This document shows, piece after piece, positions 49,575 through 60,085 of a stretch of DNA of 64,000 bases. The notes beneath the pieces are model-generated. The model saw nothing but the letters and a program-made list of their open reading frames with translations. It did not search any database and had not been told where the DNA came from. This stretch comes from Ricinus communis (taxonomy: Eukaryota; Streptophyta; Magnoliopsida; Malpighiales; Euphorbiaceae): contig NC_063265.1 in the NCBI RefSeq assembly GCF_019578655.1, forward strand, positions 6,296,501-6,360,500. Direction: 5' to 3'. A program made the position numbers and the translations under genes. Position 1 is the first letter of the stretch. Each line of letters starts with the position of its first letter.

Positions 49575-52500
49575 TAAAAGGGCAATTATGTACCAAGGAA
49601 AATTGTACTGTTTTGGTACAGCTTTCTGAATTTCATTTTGTTCTCCTATAATTGATTTCATCTGCAGTTTAATTGTATATTTTGACATAGAGTTAAGAAA
49701 GAATTATAAGCCATGAAAAGGTATGAGCTGATTGTGTGACTTTAATCTGCAGAACAAATGGAAGATCCGTCTTCAACTCACAAAACCTGTTACTTGGCCT
49801 CCATTGGTCTGGGGAGTAGTCTGTGGAGCTGCTGCTTCTGGTATATCCATATATATTCTTAAAGAAATTCTGTATAAGTTTTCCTGGTCACTTGATATGT
49901 AACACAGGACATTTCAATTCCAAGTTGCTAGCATAATCCCGAAGTTTGAATATTTTCCTGGTCATTTTCTCATGCAGTGGATGAATTTTGGCCATACATA
50001 ATCTTTCTCTCGTTAAATGTATAGATTGTCACTTTTCTAAATTTATGGTGCGAGGATAGCCAGATCATTAATTAGCTCATTAGTACTAGTAGACTCATTA
50101 CTCAGAATGCTTAGTTAATAGCTTTTCATTCTGTGCGAAAGAATTGTAAGGAATCTAAACCTAGTAATGCACTTTTGACAATATTTGCTTGCTTGGCAGG
50201 AAACTTCCATTGGAATTTGGAAGATGTTGCTAAATCAGTTGTTTGCATGCTGATGTCTGGCCCATTTCTTACTGGATACACGCAGGTTAATTTCACAGAT
50301 TAAAATGGTCCAAGTATCTGACTGACTTTATATCATTGACCTCATATTTTGCAATTTTTCTTCACTTTTGTAGACAATTAATGATTACTACGACCGAGAA
50401 ATCGATGCTATTAATGAACCTTATCGGCCAATTCCATCAGGGGCTATTTCTGAGAGTGAGGTTTGTAATACAACTCATTCTTACAAATTTTTTTGTATGT
50501 AATAGAGCTTGGGCAATATATATATCTTCTTACCTTTTTCTTGAAACTTACTGTAGGTTATTACCCAGATATGGGTATTGCTTCTTGGAGGGCTTGGCTT
50601 GGGTGGTTTATTGGATGTGTGGGTAGGTAAAATGTATGAACATGTTTTTTTAAGTTTATAAAATTAATACCAAGTCTTGATTCCATGTACTTTATAGGCG
50701 GGGCATGACTTTCCTATAGTATTTTACCTTGCACTGGGTGGATCCTTACTGTCATACATCTACTCTGCACCACCTTTGAAGGTTAGTTTACATTCAAGAC
50801 AAACCATATCATTTTCATGTTATGTACACCAAAAATAAAAGAAAAATGCTTAAAGAATGACTAGGCTTCAAATTTATTGCAGCTGAAACAAAATGGATGG
50901 ATTGGAAATTTTGCCCTGGGAGCAAGCTATATCAGTTTGCCATGGTGTGAGATCATCCCTTTTTCCGTTCTGTCAAATTGATGTTTCTAGAATTGTTAAG
51001 TGATTATTGTCATCTACTATGTCAACTAGCTCATTCATTTACTTAACCTCTGAAACTCCAAACAGAAAGTTTAAGATATTCTATCGTAGTTAGTATGGTG
51101 TACAGTGCACATCGCACCATGCACATGAGGGGGGCAGGGCGCGTTTGGTGGGCTATGATCAGAAGATTCTTTTATGTTTCCAATTGAAAATGATTCTAGA
51201 ATAACCCTTTATCTTGAAATATATAGGAACTTCTGCTGATCATGAAACCAGTCATGGTAAGCAATAAATAAGATGGGCACCATATTTTCTTATTCTTGCA
51301 GATGATATCTTAGTAAGGACTCTCCATCTGCTTGTGGCTTTTGTTACTTTTACATCTCACAAACTTTGCTAGTTTGCATTGATAGGCAGGTCCTGGCCCA
51401 TCAAAAATCATTTTTCTAGCATCTTACAATTGGAAAGTAAAAATCTATACTATATACCATTAGGCATCTTTCAAAGTTTTAAACTCGATCTCTTATTGAT
51501 AGGTGGGCTGGTCAAGCTTTGTTTGGGACCCTTACACCGGACATAATTGTTCTAACTCTCTTATACAGCATAGCTGGGGTATGAGCTAACTGAAATTTCT
51601 CATATGAGAGCTATTGGTTCTATCCAACCATTATTACCTCACAATTAACATTTCACATTTCAGCTGGGAATTGCAATCGTGAATGACTTTAAGAGTATTG
51701 AAGGAGACAGAGCAATGGGTCTTCAGGTTAACGCTATTTTCTGCAGATGCTCATAACATGAAAATCTTATCATCTTCGAATGTAACATCACATGTGATTA
51801 TGTGCGTAATTTTTTCTATATGTAACTTTATTGTGCTAATGCCGTTTAAACAGTCACTTCCAGTAGCTTTTGGCGCTGAAACTGCCAAGTGGATTTGTGT
51901 GGGTGCTATTGACATCACTCAGATCTCTGTGGCTGGTATGCCTTTCATGATGGATTCATGTTTCGTAAATATAGCACTTCTTGTACAACATATTGATCTA
52001 CTTCCATTCTCATGATTGTAGGATATCTACTAGGAGCTGGTAAACCTTACTATGCTTTGGCCCTACTTGCTTTGATAATTCCACAGGTTGTTTTCCAGGT
52101 AAAAGAAACTCCTTAATTATTTGATTAACATCATGCTCAGAAATTTTATTTTGTGATACCCTTGTTGCTTTAATATGCTATTTTAACATGTTGGGAGCTG
52201 AGTGAAAGTAATAAAATCTTGCATCACCGAGTATTTATATGCGGAAAGGACTATACATATTGCCTTCGGGTTTTAGTTGGATGTGGTTTCCATTCTGCAT
52301 GAATACTCCTCTTAATTACCCTGCTATTGCCGTCTTGTCTAACTTATATGTACTGCAGTTTCAATACTTTCTGAAGGATCCTGTCAAGTATGATGTTAAA
52401 TATCAGGTAAATCTTGACAAGCTATTCTTTTTGACATTCCATTGATATGAACTGAAATGAGTTTTATTTAAAAGCCATCAGCATCATATATTCTATGATT

Positions 52501-52576
52501 CCTCGTGTTTCAGGCTAGCGCGCAGCCCTTTCTTGTGCTTGGTTTGTTGGTAACAGCTTTAGCAACTAGCCACTGA
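48495..52576 (+). CDS. CHLG: Chlorophyll synthase, chloroplastic
   Basis: Esterifies chlorophyllide with phytyl (or geranylgeranyl) diphosphate in the thylakoid/envelope membrane, the last step of chlorophyll synthesis. Exons: 48495-48612, 48711-48755, 48876-48970, 49753-49840, 50200-50285, 50374-50460, 50557-50622, 50698-50781, 50883-50944, 51503-51578, 51664-51726, 51854-51935, 52022-52098, 52359-52406, 52514-52576. They sum to 1140 nt, 379 residues. The first ~50 residues are Ser/Thr/Arg-rich, a chloroplast transit peptide. The UbiA prenyltransferase fold follows: first Asp-rich motif NDYYDREIDAINEPYRPIPSG from residue 147, second NDFKSIEGDRAMGLQSLPV from residue 276. The C-terminus is VLGLLVTALATSH. 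Frame is kept at every junction. Intron 3 contains (AAT)n at 49543-49570. Confidence 0.96.
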
Positions 52577-53361
52577 TTCCCTAAACGAGGCAACGACAAT
52601 AGCAAACTGCTGGGTAGGAAAGGTGCTCCACGCTAGCGCATAAATGCCAGACATCCATACACATCACAGGTTTGCTCTAGGAATGGTGTCTGCATTAATA
52701 AGGTCCCCTCTCCTCCACTCCCCCTGCCTTGAACAAAATTCTACTCTTAAAAAAGAAATATTTTTTCCCTCCTATGTTCCTTCTCCTGCCCTCTTTTTTT
52801 TGACCGTGTCATCTTATTCATGAAGGAACCAGTAGTAACACTTGCTGTAAAATTTTCCAAGGATGATTTAAGCTTTGTTCTGTACTCCCACTGTTAAGGA
52901 CAAATATAAGAGAATCTTCTTAGGGCTTAGCACACAAGGCTCAAAGGCACCCAAATTACACAACTTGAAATAATCAATCAAATTGGTAAAAGATCAATCA
53001 ACTGAGAGACTTACTAACAAAAGTGACCATCTGTATTTCGTACACAAACTACAAGCTTTTAACTGCTAGCACATATAACAGACACTGCATACTGTAACAA
53101 AAGGCCACAAAAACAGCCATGGATGACGGGAACGGGAGGCCTGTGCCAGATAAGAGGAGAAGCTAACCTACATAAAACTTTCTACAGTACAACAGGTACC
53201 ACACGTATTGCACTGCTCAAAGTCATTTAAACAAACAAACAAACAAACTAGAACGAGAAGTAACATGTCTATGCACTATCCCTACTACTGCCATGAAAAA
53301 ACTAAGTACTAGAAAGACGAACAACTACTGGAAAACAAAGACCGAAGATCCTAATTACGGG
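52577..53361. other. Intergenic space between convergent genes
   Basis: 3' flanks of chlorophyll synthase (plus) and the Em gene (minus), which converge here. There is a small (AAAC)n run near 53230-53250. No gene seen. Confidence 0.5.
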
Positions 53362-53790
53362 CTAACTACGGGCTTTGTACTTGGACTCGTCAATTTCGAT
53401 CCCTTCCTCAGCAGCACGTTCTCCACCGGACTTGTCAATAGTGCTAAGTCCACCTTTGCGTCCCATTTCCTGATACCCTTCAGTCCCAATCTGCTCCCTT
53501 CTGGTTTCCCCTCCTTTGTGACCTAGCTCCTTGTAGCCCTCAGTTCCCAGCTGCTCCCTTCTCGTCTGTCCACCGCGGCTCCGCCCTATATGTAACCATC
53601 GCCAGGAAAAAAGGAAATTATAGTTATCAAAGTTTGAAGAAGATTAATTGACAAGCAAATTGGTAAGGAACATACCTTCAGCAAGGTGTTCTTGAGCTTC
53701 AAGACTCTTGCCACCAGTTCCACCAGGAACAACAGTCTCTCCTCGCTTAGCTCTAGCGTCAAGTTCAGCTCTTTCTTGATCAGAAGACAT
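53362..53790 (-). CDS. Em-type (group 1) LEA protein
   Basis: Group 1 late-embryogenesis-abundant proteins are highly hydrophilic, disordered proteins that protect seeds during drying and are induced by ABA through ABI3/ABI5. Exon 1 is 53676-53790 and exon 2 is 53362-53585, with a 90-bp intron, the usual position for Em genes. The 112 residues start [20 protein letters not shown]. They contain [20 protein letters not shown] and then two tandem copies of the 20-residue group 1 motif ([20 protein letters not shown] and [20 protein letters not shown]), and end [12 protein letters not shown]. One-motif Em proteins are ~93 residues and two-motif ones ~112, so the length fits. An upstream in-frame extension (to 53889) reads through leader and is rejected as the start because family members begin at MSSDQ/MASQQ. 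Confidence 0.96.
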
Positions 53791-53918
53791 TCTTCTGGCT
53801 TGAAGTAGTAACCCCTTTCTTTCCTGTCTAACAAGGATGGTTTTCTTTACCAAGCCTACAAACTCTCGATATCCCACTCTGCTCAGCACTCAACTGAGAC
53901 ACGGCACATGTAGAAAAC

Positions 53919-53928
53919 ATATTTATAG
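53919..53928 (-). promoter_or_regulatory. TATA box of Em gene
   Basis: CTATAAATAT on the minus strand, about 130 bp upstream of the Em ATG. Confidence 0.6.
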
Positions 53929-53974
53929 TGCAAAATAGTGACAGTGAGTGAGGAAGCAGAAGAAAGGAGAAAGA

Positions 53975-53982
53975 GACACGTA
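53975..53982 (-). promoter_or_regulatory. ABA-response element (ABRE) of Em gene
   Basis: TACGTGTC on the minus strand about 50 bp upstream of the TATA box. This matches the classical ABRE found in LEA promoters and bound by ABI5-type bZIP factors, and it fits the known ABA/seed control of Em genes. Confidence 0.75.
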
Positions 53983-54118
53983 AGAATACAGACGCGGCAA
54001 AGCAGGAAGAGAAAGCTATGTAGTAATGACACGCTTGCTACATACAAAAGCAAGCAGAATGACACGAGTCCTGGCCTGGTGGTGAATATATTTTCTTTTT
54101 TCTTTCATTTCTCGATTT

Positions 54119-54436
54119 TCATCAAACAAGATAATAACAAATGGAAAACAAGAAAGCAAAACAACAACTAGATTTTGTATAAATGAGATATCACTGATCT
54201 GCATATGCAACGTCCACCTCAATCTCGAAGAGAATTACTCAGATAGAATTAAAGAAGACATCCATTCCGCAAAAGTATTCCTCCACCTGCTGCACATGAG
54301 GAATCTCTTCCTACGGCTGGGGTTTCAACGTCAGTTCAATTCCTTTGCCAACTTCGCCTACCATTTCGAGATTCCTCATCAGTGTCGTTCTTCTGTGGCT
54401 TTTATTCAACTATTTGATGTTCTTTCTGAAGTCTAG
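54119..54436 (+). other. Unrecognised open frame upstream of the Em gene
   Basis: A plus-strand frame runs without stop for about 105 codons and ends TAG at 54434-54436. The second half (VHLNLEENYSDRIKEDIHSA, FLHLLHMRNLFLRLGFQRQF, NSFANFAYHFEIPHQCRSS) has a coding-like residue mix. It could be an exon or relic of an unknown gene. I recognise no family and no partner exon. Confidence 0.25.
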
Positions 54437-54439
54437 GAT

Positions 54440-55002
54440 TTTTTTAGATATGATCAAATGCCTTATATTCATGCTTATTGTTATGTTATTGTCCGCCTCT
54501 AGGATAATATGTCCTTTTTACAAACTGGTAGACAGTTTCGTTAGAATTTCTGCATATGCAGTCAATTAAGAACCAACAGAATTAGAAAATAAGGACCACT
54601 TCAAATAAAATTGAAATAGATGAATAGAGACCGAATGAAACTGAGTCGACAAGTGCAGGAACAAAAATATGCATTCGGCCCGTCCGTTTAAATGAACAGA
54701 TGCTTTACATTAATCTAAGCAGCTCAATTAAATTCTGTAACAAAATTATTATTAAAAGAAATGCAAATTATATTGAGGATAGTGTTTCAGTGAAATTGGA
54801 GGCTATGATTGTTTTCTTTTTCTTTTCATGAAAAGAATGAGATCATTAAAAGAAATTGAAACTGCAGCAATGAAGCTTATAATCATAGAAGACACCTCCA
54901 ATATATTTATACTTGGGATACAGGAAAATCCATCACTCAAATCTCTAAACCACAAAAAAAAAAAAAAACACAAATCTCCTTCAAGACAACCAAAATCCTA
55001 AT
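54440..55002. other. Intergenic, TRM112 3' flank
   Basis: AT-rich DNA with a poly-A run near 54955-54970 that probably lies in or near the TRM112 3' UTR. No gene seen. Confidence 0.45.
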
Positions 55003-55371
55003 CTACACCTCATCTTCATGAAGAAGCATATTAGGAATCCCTTTATTAACAGGAAACTTACGACCAGTTTCAGGGCAAATCAAAGCCCCTTCTTCAAGAT
55101 CAACCTCTAAAAGCGCGTGATGGAACTTCCTCATAAACTCCTCCGACTCGAGCATCGACGATTCCGCCGCGTCCGGCAACTCAGTATATCCCATGGTTCT
55201 TGCCGCGTCGACGAGTGCTTTCCATTCGATTTTTGAGAACATGTTTTTCAAAAAATCGGGATTGAAATCTACTTCCTTTTCAATTACTTTCTGCACTTCT
55301 ATTCGAAGAGGGAAACCGTTGGCTACTCCCTTGATATTGGAGGACAGCATGTTGTGAGTGAGGAGTCTCAT
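55003..55371 (-). CDS. TRM112: TRM112 methyltransferase activator subunit
   Basis: TRM112 is the shared small partner that stabilises and activates tRNA, rRNA and protein methyltransferases (TRM9, TRM11, BUD23 and MTQ2 types). The Arabidopsis homolog SMO2 affects organ growth through cell division. Single exon of 122 residues, the family length. It starts MRLLTHNMLSSNIKGVANGFPLRIE, has the VDFNPDFLKNMFSKIEWKALVDAA helix region, and ends CPETGRKFPVNKGIPNMLLHEDEV, the conserved C-terminal half of the zinc-ribbon-like domain. Plant and animal forms commonly keep only part of the zinc ligand set seen in yeast; only one Cys is present here. Confidence 0.96.
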   Translation of the reverse strand: MRLLTHNMLSSNIKGVANGFPLRIEVQKVIEKEVDFNPDFLKNMFSKIEWKALVDAARTMGYTELPDAAESSMLESEEFMRKFHHALLEVDLEEGALICPETGRKFPVNKGIPNMLLHEDEV

Positions 55372-55445
55372 GTCTCTCTGGCAGCAGTAGCAAAAGTCGC
55401 AGAACTAGAATTGGCTACGAGGAAAGAAGAGTATTTAGGAAAGGC

Positions 55446-55461
55446 ATGGGCTAACCCTAGG
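55446..55461 (-). promoter_or_regulatory. Telo-box/site II-like element of TRM112
   Basis: On the minus strand CCTAGGGTTAGCCCAT: a TAGGGTTA telo-box next to GCCCA, about 75-90 bp upstream of the ATG. This pairing is typical of plant translation and ribosome-biogenesis promoters and resembles the element upstream of EBP1. Confidence 0.6.
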
Positions 55462-55479
55462 CCGCCTTTGGGTCCTCAT

Positions 55480-57050
55480 ATAACAAGAAGGCACTGTGTT
55501 TGTTAGGCCTGATAATGGACTCTTACTTTAGGTTTTACACCCGTTATGCACAAGAACCAGAAAAAAGAAAAGAAAAATTGAAAACATCTTAGAAAATTAA
55601 TACTAATGTTGTGTTTGTTTGGTGGAAAGTAATCCATTACAAAGTTTATTTTGCTTAGAAAAAATATAAGATAGGAAATAAATTAAAAATAATAAAATCA
55701 AAAATTTATTTCAAATTCCTTTTATTTAAAAAATTCAAAATTAAAAATTTACTAAAAAATTAATTTTATTTAAGAAAATATATAAAATAATAAACTAAAA
55801 ATATTTCTGATATTATAAAATATGTTGGTGTGAAAATTTTATTTATTTTATTAAAATCTAATTTAATTATAGATTAAATTTTATATAAATTTAATTATGT
55901 ATAGTTTTAAATTAAATTTTATTTTATTTAAAATACATAGATTTTAAATTTGTAAATAAATTTTTTGAATTTGAACATTTTCTGTTGGTTTTAATAAGGA
56001 TTATACTTTCTTTTACCGATTGCCAAAAGCAAGTGTTGTTAATTACTTTTTTTTTTTTCTTCTTATGTTGTAAGCTAGTTGAGTAGAATATCATATTGAA
56101 AATACCCTTTAAAACTATGAAATTCTGAATTATAACTTTAAATGAGCTCAATTATAGAAAACTATCTCAATTTTAATGAAAGTTATTTGGCTATTAAAAT
56201 TCAACCAAGGTTAAATCACCGACTAGTACGAAATAGCAGTAGGAAAGAGTGAAGGAAATAATAGTCCCATGGGGTGCAAGATGGGAACTAATATTCCATT
56301 TTGTTTTTATAATATATAATGTTTTCTTTCTTTTCTTGGAAACGATAAATATATTTATTAGCCTAAGTTACTTCCTTTTTGTCAATAGAAAGGGATATTT
56401 GCATTAAAAAGTATTTATTAGCAGAGTCTCATTGGCTGGAGTTTGAAGAAAAAACTTGTACCGAAGGACCCAAACACTAATCCACGAAAAGGAAAAGGAT
56501 TTAAGATGGGCACACAAGTGACATAGTGTTAACTCCTTTTGTCATAGCTTTGTAGATCTACCACTTGTGATGAAGAAGGTCCATTCTATCTTAATAACAA
56601 AAACTTGCTTCCACTTTTGAATCTTTGTCAATATCCTCTTCTCCCTCTCACCGCTAGCCATCAGAGACAACAACCTCAAAGGGCTAATTTCAGTGAAAGA
56701 GCCAAACGGCGCCGGACTTAACTAAGGCTGGCATATCACCGCCACAAAAAAAGATTTGCATATCAACATCAATAATAAAAAGACAACAACCAACATATAA
56801 GACACATGGCCATAAAATAAGAAAAACCCATTAACTAAATTATATAAACATAATAAAAGAAAAAGACAACCGGAGAGGTAGATTCCAGTGGCTAGAGCCA
56901 CTAGAAATCACCCCTCTGGGATAACCCAAATCCTGGGTACTGCAACTAATGGAAAACTATGAGAGGAAAGACACTAGAGAGAGAGAGACGGTACAAACTT
57001 AAATGCCTAAGTTTTTTCATTCACTTGGTCATCTTTAATTATAATATTGA
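55480..57050. other. Intergenic; repeats, no gene seen
   Basis: At 55605-55870 is an AT-rich element starting ACTAATGTTGTGTTTGTTTGG; a relative lies at 58740-58980 (TTAATGTCGTGTTTTGTTAA, then AGTAAATTAAAAATAATAAA). A GC-richer imperfect hairpin lies at 56869-56920. The remainder is unremarkable. Confidence 0.5.
56869..56920. repeat. GC-rich imperfect hairpin
   Basis: The left arm (CCGGAGAGGTAGATTCCAGT) and the right arm (ACTAGAAATCACCCCTCTGG) pair imperfectly around GGCTAGAGCC, an arm length of about 23 bp. A second small hairpin (ACCC..GGGT) follows at 56924-56940. It stands out in composition; it may be an internal part of an unknown transposon. No function is assigned. Confidence 0.5.
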
Positions 57051-57079
57051 CAATAAAATTAAACAGTATTAATATTATT

Positions 57080-57971
57080 TTTAAACAATTTTCATATATA
57101 CTCATCATTTTAAGATTGAGCTTTTATAAATCAATTTCTGCATAAAAATTGCGACAGTAAATTTCAAGATGCAACCATAATTTTGAAGTTGTAACCGCAA
57201 AAATAGATAATTTCAATATAGAGAAATTTGACTTAATTTTACAACAGCTAAATAAGAAAGTTCAATTGTAAAAATTATATAAAATCAAACTGTTAAAGAC
57301 TGTCAACGGCTATTTTTTTCACGTATACTAGTTATTGCAGAAATTTTGCAAATTGTCACTACAATTCTTGGTTTTTCAATGCAATTGATGCACTATGTAA
57401 AGTAAAATAAAAAGTAATAGCCTAAGGTTTTAATATAATGAATCTTTAGAGTTTGAAGAGTATAAATATCCTCTCCAAAAGTCATTCATGGATGATCGAC
57501 AACCTACATAAGTGTCAAATCTTTGCTTACTAATTTTTTATTTTATTATAACCATTTTAATTTGGTTTTGGTTTTTGTGAGGTTTGATTGTAAGCCGTAA
57601 GCACTTTTAGGGTTTGAGTATGAGCTTCAAATACTTGGGAGAGTGTTTGAGAGTTAGCATTAGGAATTACTTTTGTATGGTTTAGTATAAACCTAAACAC
57701 TAAATTTGAAGGTGAACTTGAAAAAACTCTTAAAGAAAAGTTTGAGTGTGAGTTTGGAAACACTTGGATTTGATCTTGTATCTGTAAAATGATCATTGAT
57801 AGTGAAATACTGAATTAGAGATTGGGGAATAGATGTAAGGTTGATTTATACCCGAACTACTATAAATTTTTGTGTTTATTTTTTTTCTTCTTTCATTCTC
57901 TTCTTTGCATAAAATTGTTATTTATCATTGTTTCTACTTCACCAATTCAGCCCCTCTTTCTTGGTGTATCA
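57080..57971 (+). mobile_element. Ty1/copia-type LTR (solo or fragment)
   Basis: The layout is that of copia LTRs: GCAACC/GTAACC repeats and TCAACGGCTA (57300-57315), a TATA region GAGTATAAATATCCTC (57459-57474), a GATTGGGGAATAGATGTAAGG, then CCCGAACTACTATAAATTTTTGTG segment (57817-57873), and a 3' end ...TCTTGGTGTATCA at 57971. No primer binding site follows at 57972, so it is solo or truncated. The left end is not placed and no TSD was found. Confidence 0.65.
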
Positions 57972-58149
57972 AGGGCCAACAATGTCATTAGTGTTCAAGA
58001 GGATGTAATCCAACTAGAGTGACCTCTCCAGCTGCTGATCAGGAACAACCAAAAACCAGTTGGGATTACATATTAAAGAGTAATCAATCCGCAACAACAT
58101 TACAAAACCTGCTAATATATATACAAAAAAAAAAAAAACTCAATAGAAT

Positions 58150-59270
58150 TTGCTAATTTTTTGATATTCTTGACAATGGATTTAATCTCTCAAAGAATTT
58201 TCTTACTGTGGTTGTTACACTATCAGCAACTACTAAGGAGTCAGCTTCACAAACTACCCTATTTAATATGAGATAGTTTGCGCGTATGGCTGGATCCTTA
58301 GAGCTTGAGCTTCTACTAATAACACATAACTGCACAAGATTCTTTTTGCTCCACCAACAATCAAATGATCCTCTCAAATCTTTACCAACATAAGTTGCTG
58401 ACACTTACTTGAATTGAACTGGCATCAAATAAGACATCTGAATTCAGTTTAATAATTCCAACTTGAAGGGGTTTCCATCTGCTATCAGTATTATCCCCGT
58501 TATAAATAATGAAGGGTTGCATCTCCTTGTCTTTAGATCGTCCACAATTTATAATTGAATCCTTGTATATGAATATTACTTAAAGGGTACCTTTAGGATC
58601 AATAGTCTTGCAACTATAAATGGCTTTATTCCTAGCTATCGACATCGCCTAAAAGATATGAACAACCTTCTCAATCCAACCATACCAATCTCAAAACTAC
58701 AAGAAACCTACTTGTTTTATAATTTGTTGTAACGTATAATATTAATGTCGTGTTTTGTTAAATTTATTAAAAAAATTATTTCATTTGAGAGAGAAGACAC
58801 AAGAAAGAAAGTAAATTAAAAATAATAAAGTTAAAAAATATATTTTAATATTATGAAATATATTAACTTACTAATATAAATTTTATTTAAATTTTTTAAA
58901 TTATTTTTGTTAAAATTAATTTAATTATAACTAATTTTATGAATTTGATTCCGTAAAAATTTAAATTAAATAATTATTTTAATAAAAATATATATATAAA
59001 TATTAATTAAATATAATATAAATAATTAGAATTAAAGCGCGTATTAGAGGCAAACCATGCAGCCCGAGCATGGCTACATAGCAAGCACGTCCATGATTGT
59101 GTTGTGGCTCCTGATCACAGACACGACACACATTTGGTAAGCAGCAGTTCCTTTTAAACAAATTGTCCATTACTGCAATCACGCTCTTACGGCACCTCCA
59201 AACGAAATTGGATCCTCTGGTGGCACTTTCAATTTCCACACCAAGTATATCTGCACAATTTGCGTTCAAC
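58150..59270 (-). pseudogene. LINE (L1-type) retrotransposon 3' remnant
   Basis: Two decayed domains lie in the right order on the minus strand. First, 59003-59269 encodes a zf-RVT-like segment (FVWRCRKSV, DNLFKRN, then CRVCDQEPQHNHGRACYVAM), the zinc-binding region after reverse transcriptase. Second, 58150-58500 encodes an RNase H-like (RVT_3) segment: WKPLQVGIIKLNSDVLFDAS, then AIRANYLILNRVVCEADSLV. The intervening and flanking sequence is broken by stops and an AT-rich insertion (58740-58990). No intact reverse transcriptase is present. Confidence 0.7.
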
Positions 59271-59383
59271 TGTTTTTCTCTTTTACTTTGTAATTTTACA
59301 AATTTGAATTAACAATAATTGTAACAATCGTTATGCAATAACTCTAACATTGAATTTGAAGCACTAAACATAACGTGGTATTC

Positions 59384-60085
59384 ATTTTGCTAGTTGAGAT
59401 TTTAATTCTGCCATTTATCAAATTTATAGGAAAAACAATATAACAAGCTAGTGAGTGAAGCAAGACAAGCGACATAAAGCAAAGTGAAGCCACTAGAAAA
59501 ACAAAAGCAATCAAACTCAACTAATTTACTAAAAATAGTTTTGTGAGGACAGTTGTACACTCCTGCAGTCAAAAGGACACAAAGAAAATACTAAACCGTA
59601 TTTATTTATATCGCCTCACACAAAATGCCAAAACAAATAAAAGGCCAAACAGGCCCTTAACTCTGTAAGCCCAAAAACTTGATTTTTTTCTTAATTTTAC
59701 GCCCCCAAAAGGAAAAGAAAAAAGAAAAAAAAACCTACAAAGGCAGAGAAGTGGGGAGAAAAAGGTTCCTATATAAGCAAACGCTGCCACAAGGACTAGA
59801 ACCCTAGCTCTTCAGTGAGCCACCTCATCTTGGTTTCTTTATATATTTTGCTTTCTCTTCTCTTTTTTTCTTATCTCTGCTAAACCCTAGCTTCTTACTT
59901 TATATTCTCACCTTCCGCTTCGCCGTCAATTTTGTTTATTTATAATTTATCACTGTAGGTTTTGTTTTCCTTCTTAAATCGATTCGTTTCGTTTTCGATA
60001 TTAATACTCTATTCTTTGCTTGAATTGACGTCAAGTGGTATTTCTGCTAAATTCAGGAGGAAGTTCTTTAAAGCTTATCAAAACG
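59384..60085 (+). promoter_or_regulatory. EBP1 upstream region and leader
   Basis: Contains the intact counterpart of the sequence duplicated at 40672-40869 and 43905-44390. Visible elements: GGCCAAACAGGCCCTTAAC and AAGCCCAAAAAC (site II-like GCCCA cores, 59643-59680), a TTCCTATATAAGC TATA-like box (59766-59778), the telo-box AAACCCTAG (59882-59890) and a pyrimidine-rich leader (59825-59980). This combination is usual for plant translation-apparatus genes. Confidence 0.65.

Noticed and set aside
53644..53889. Longer N-terminus for the Em protein starting at 53889
   Set aside because: It would include leader sequence between the TATA box and the conserved MSSDQ start; family members begin at the latter.
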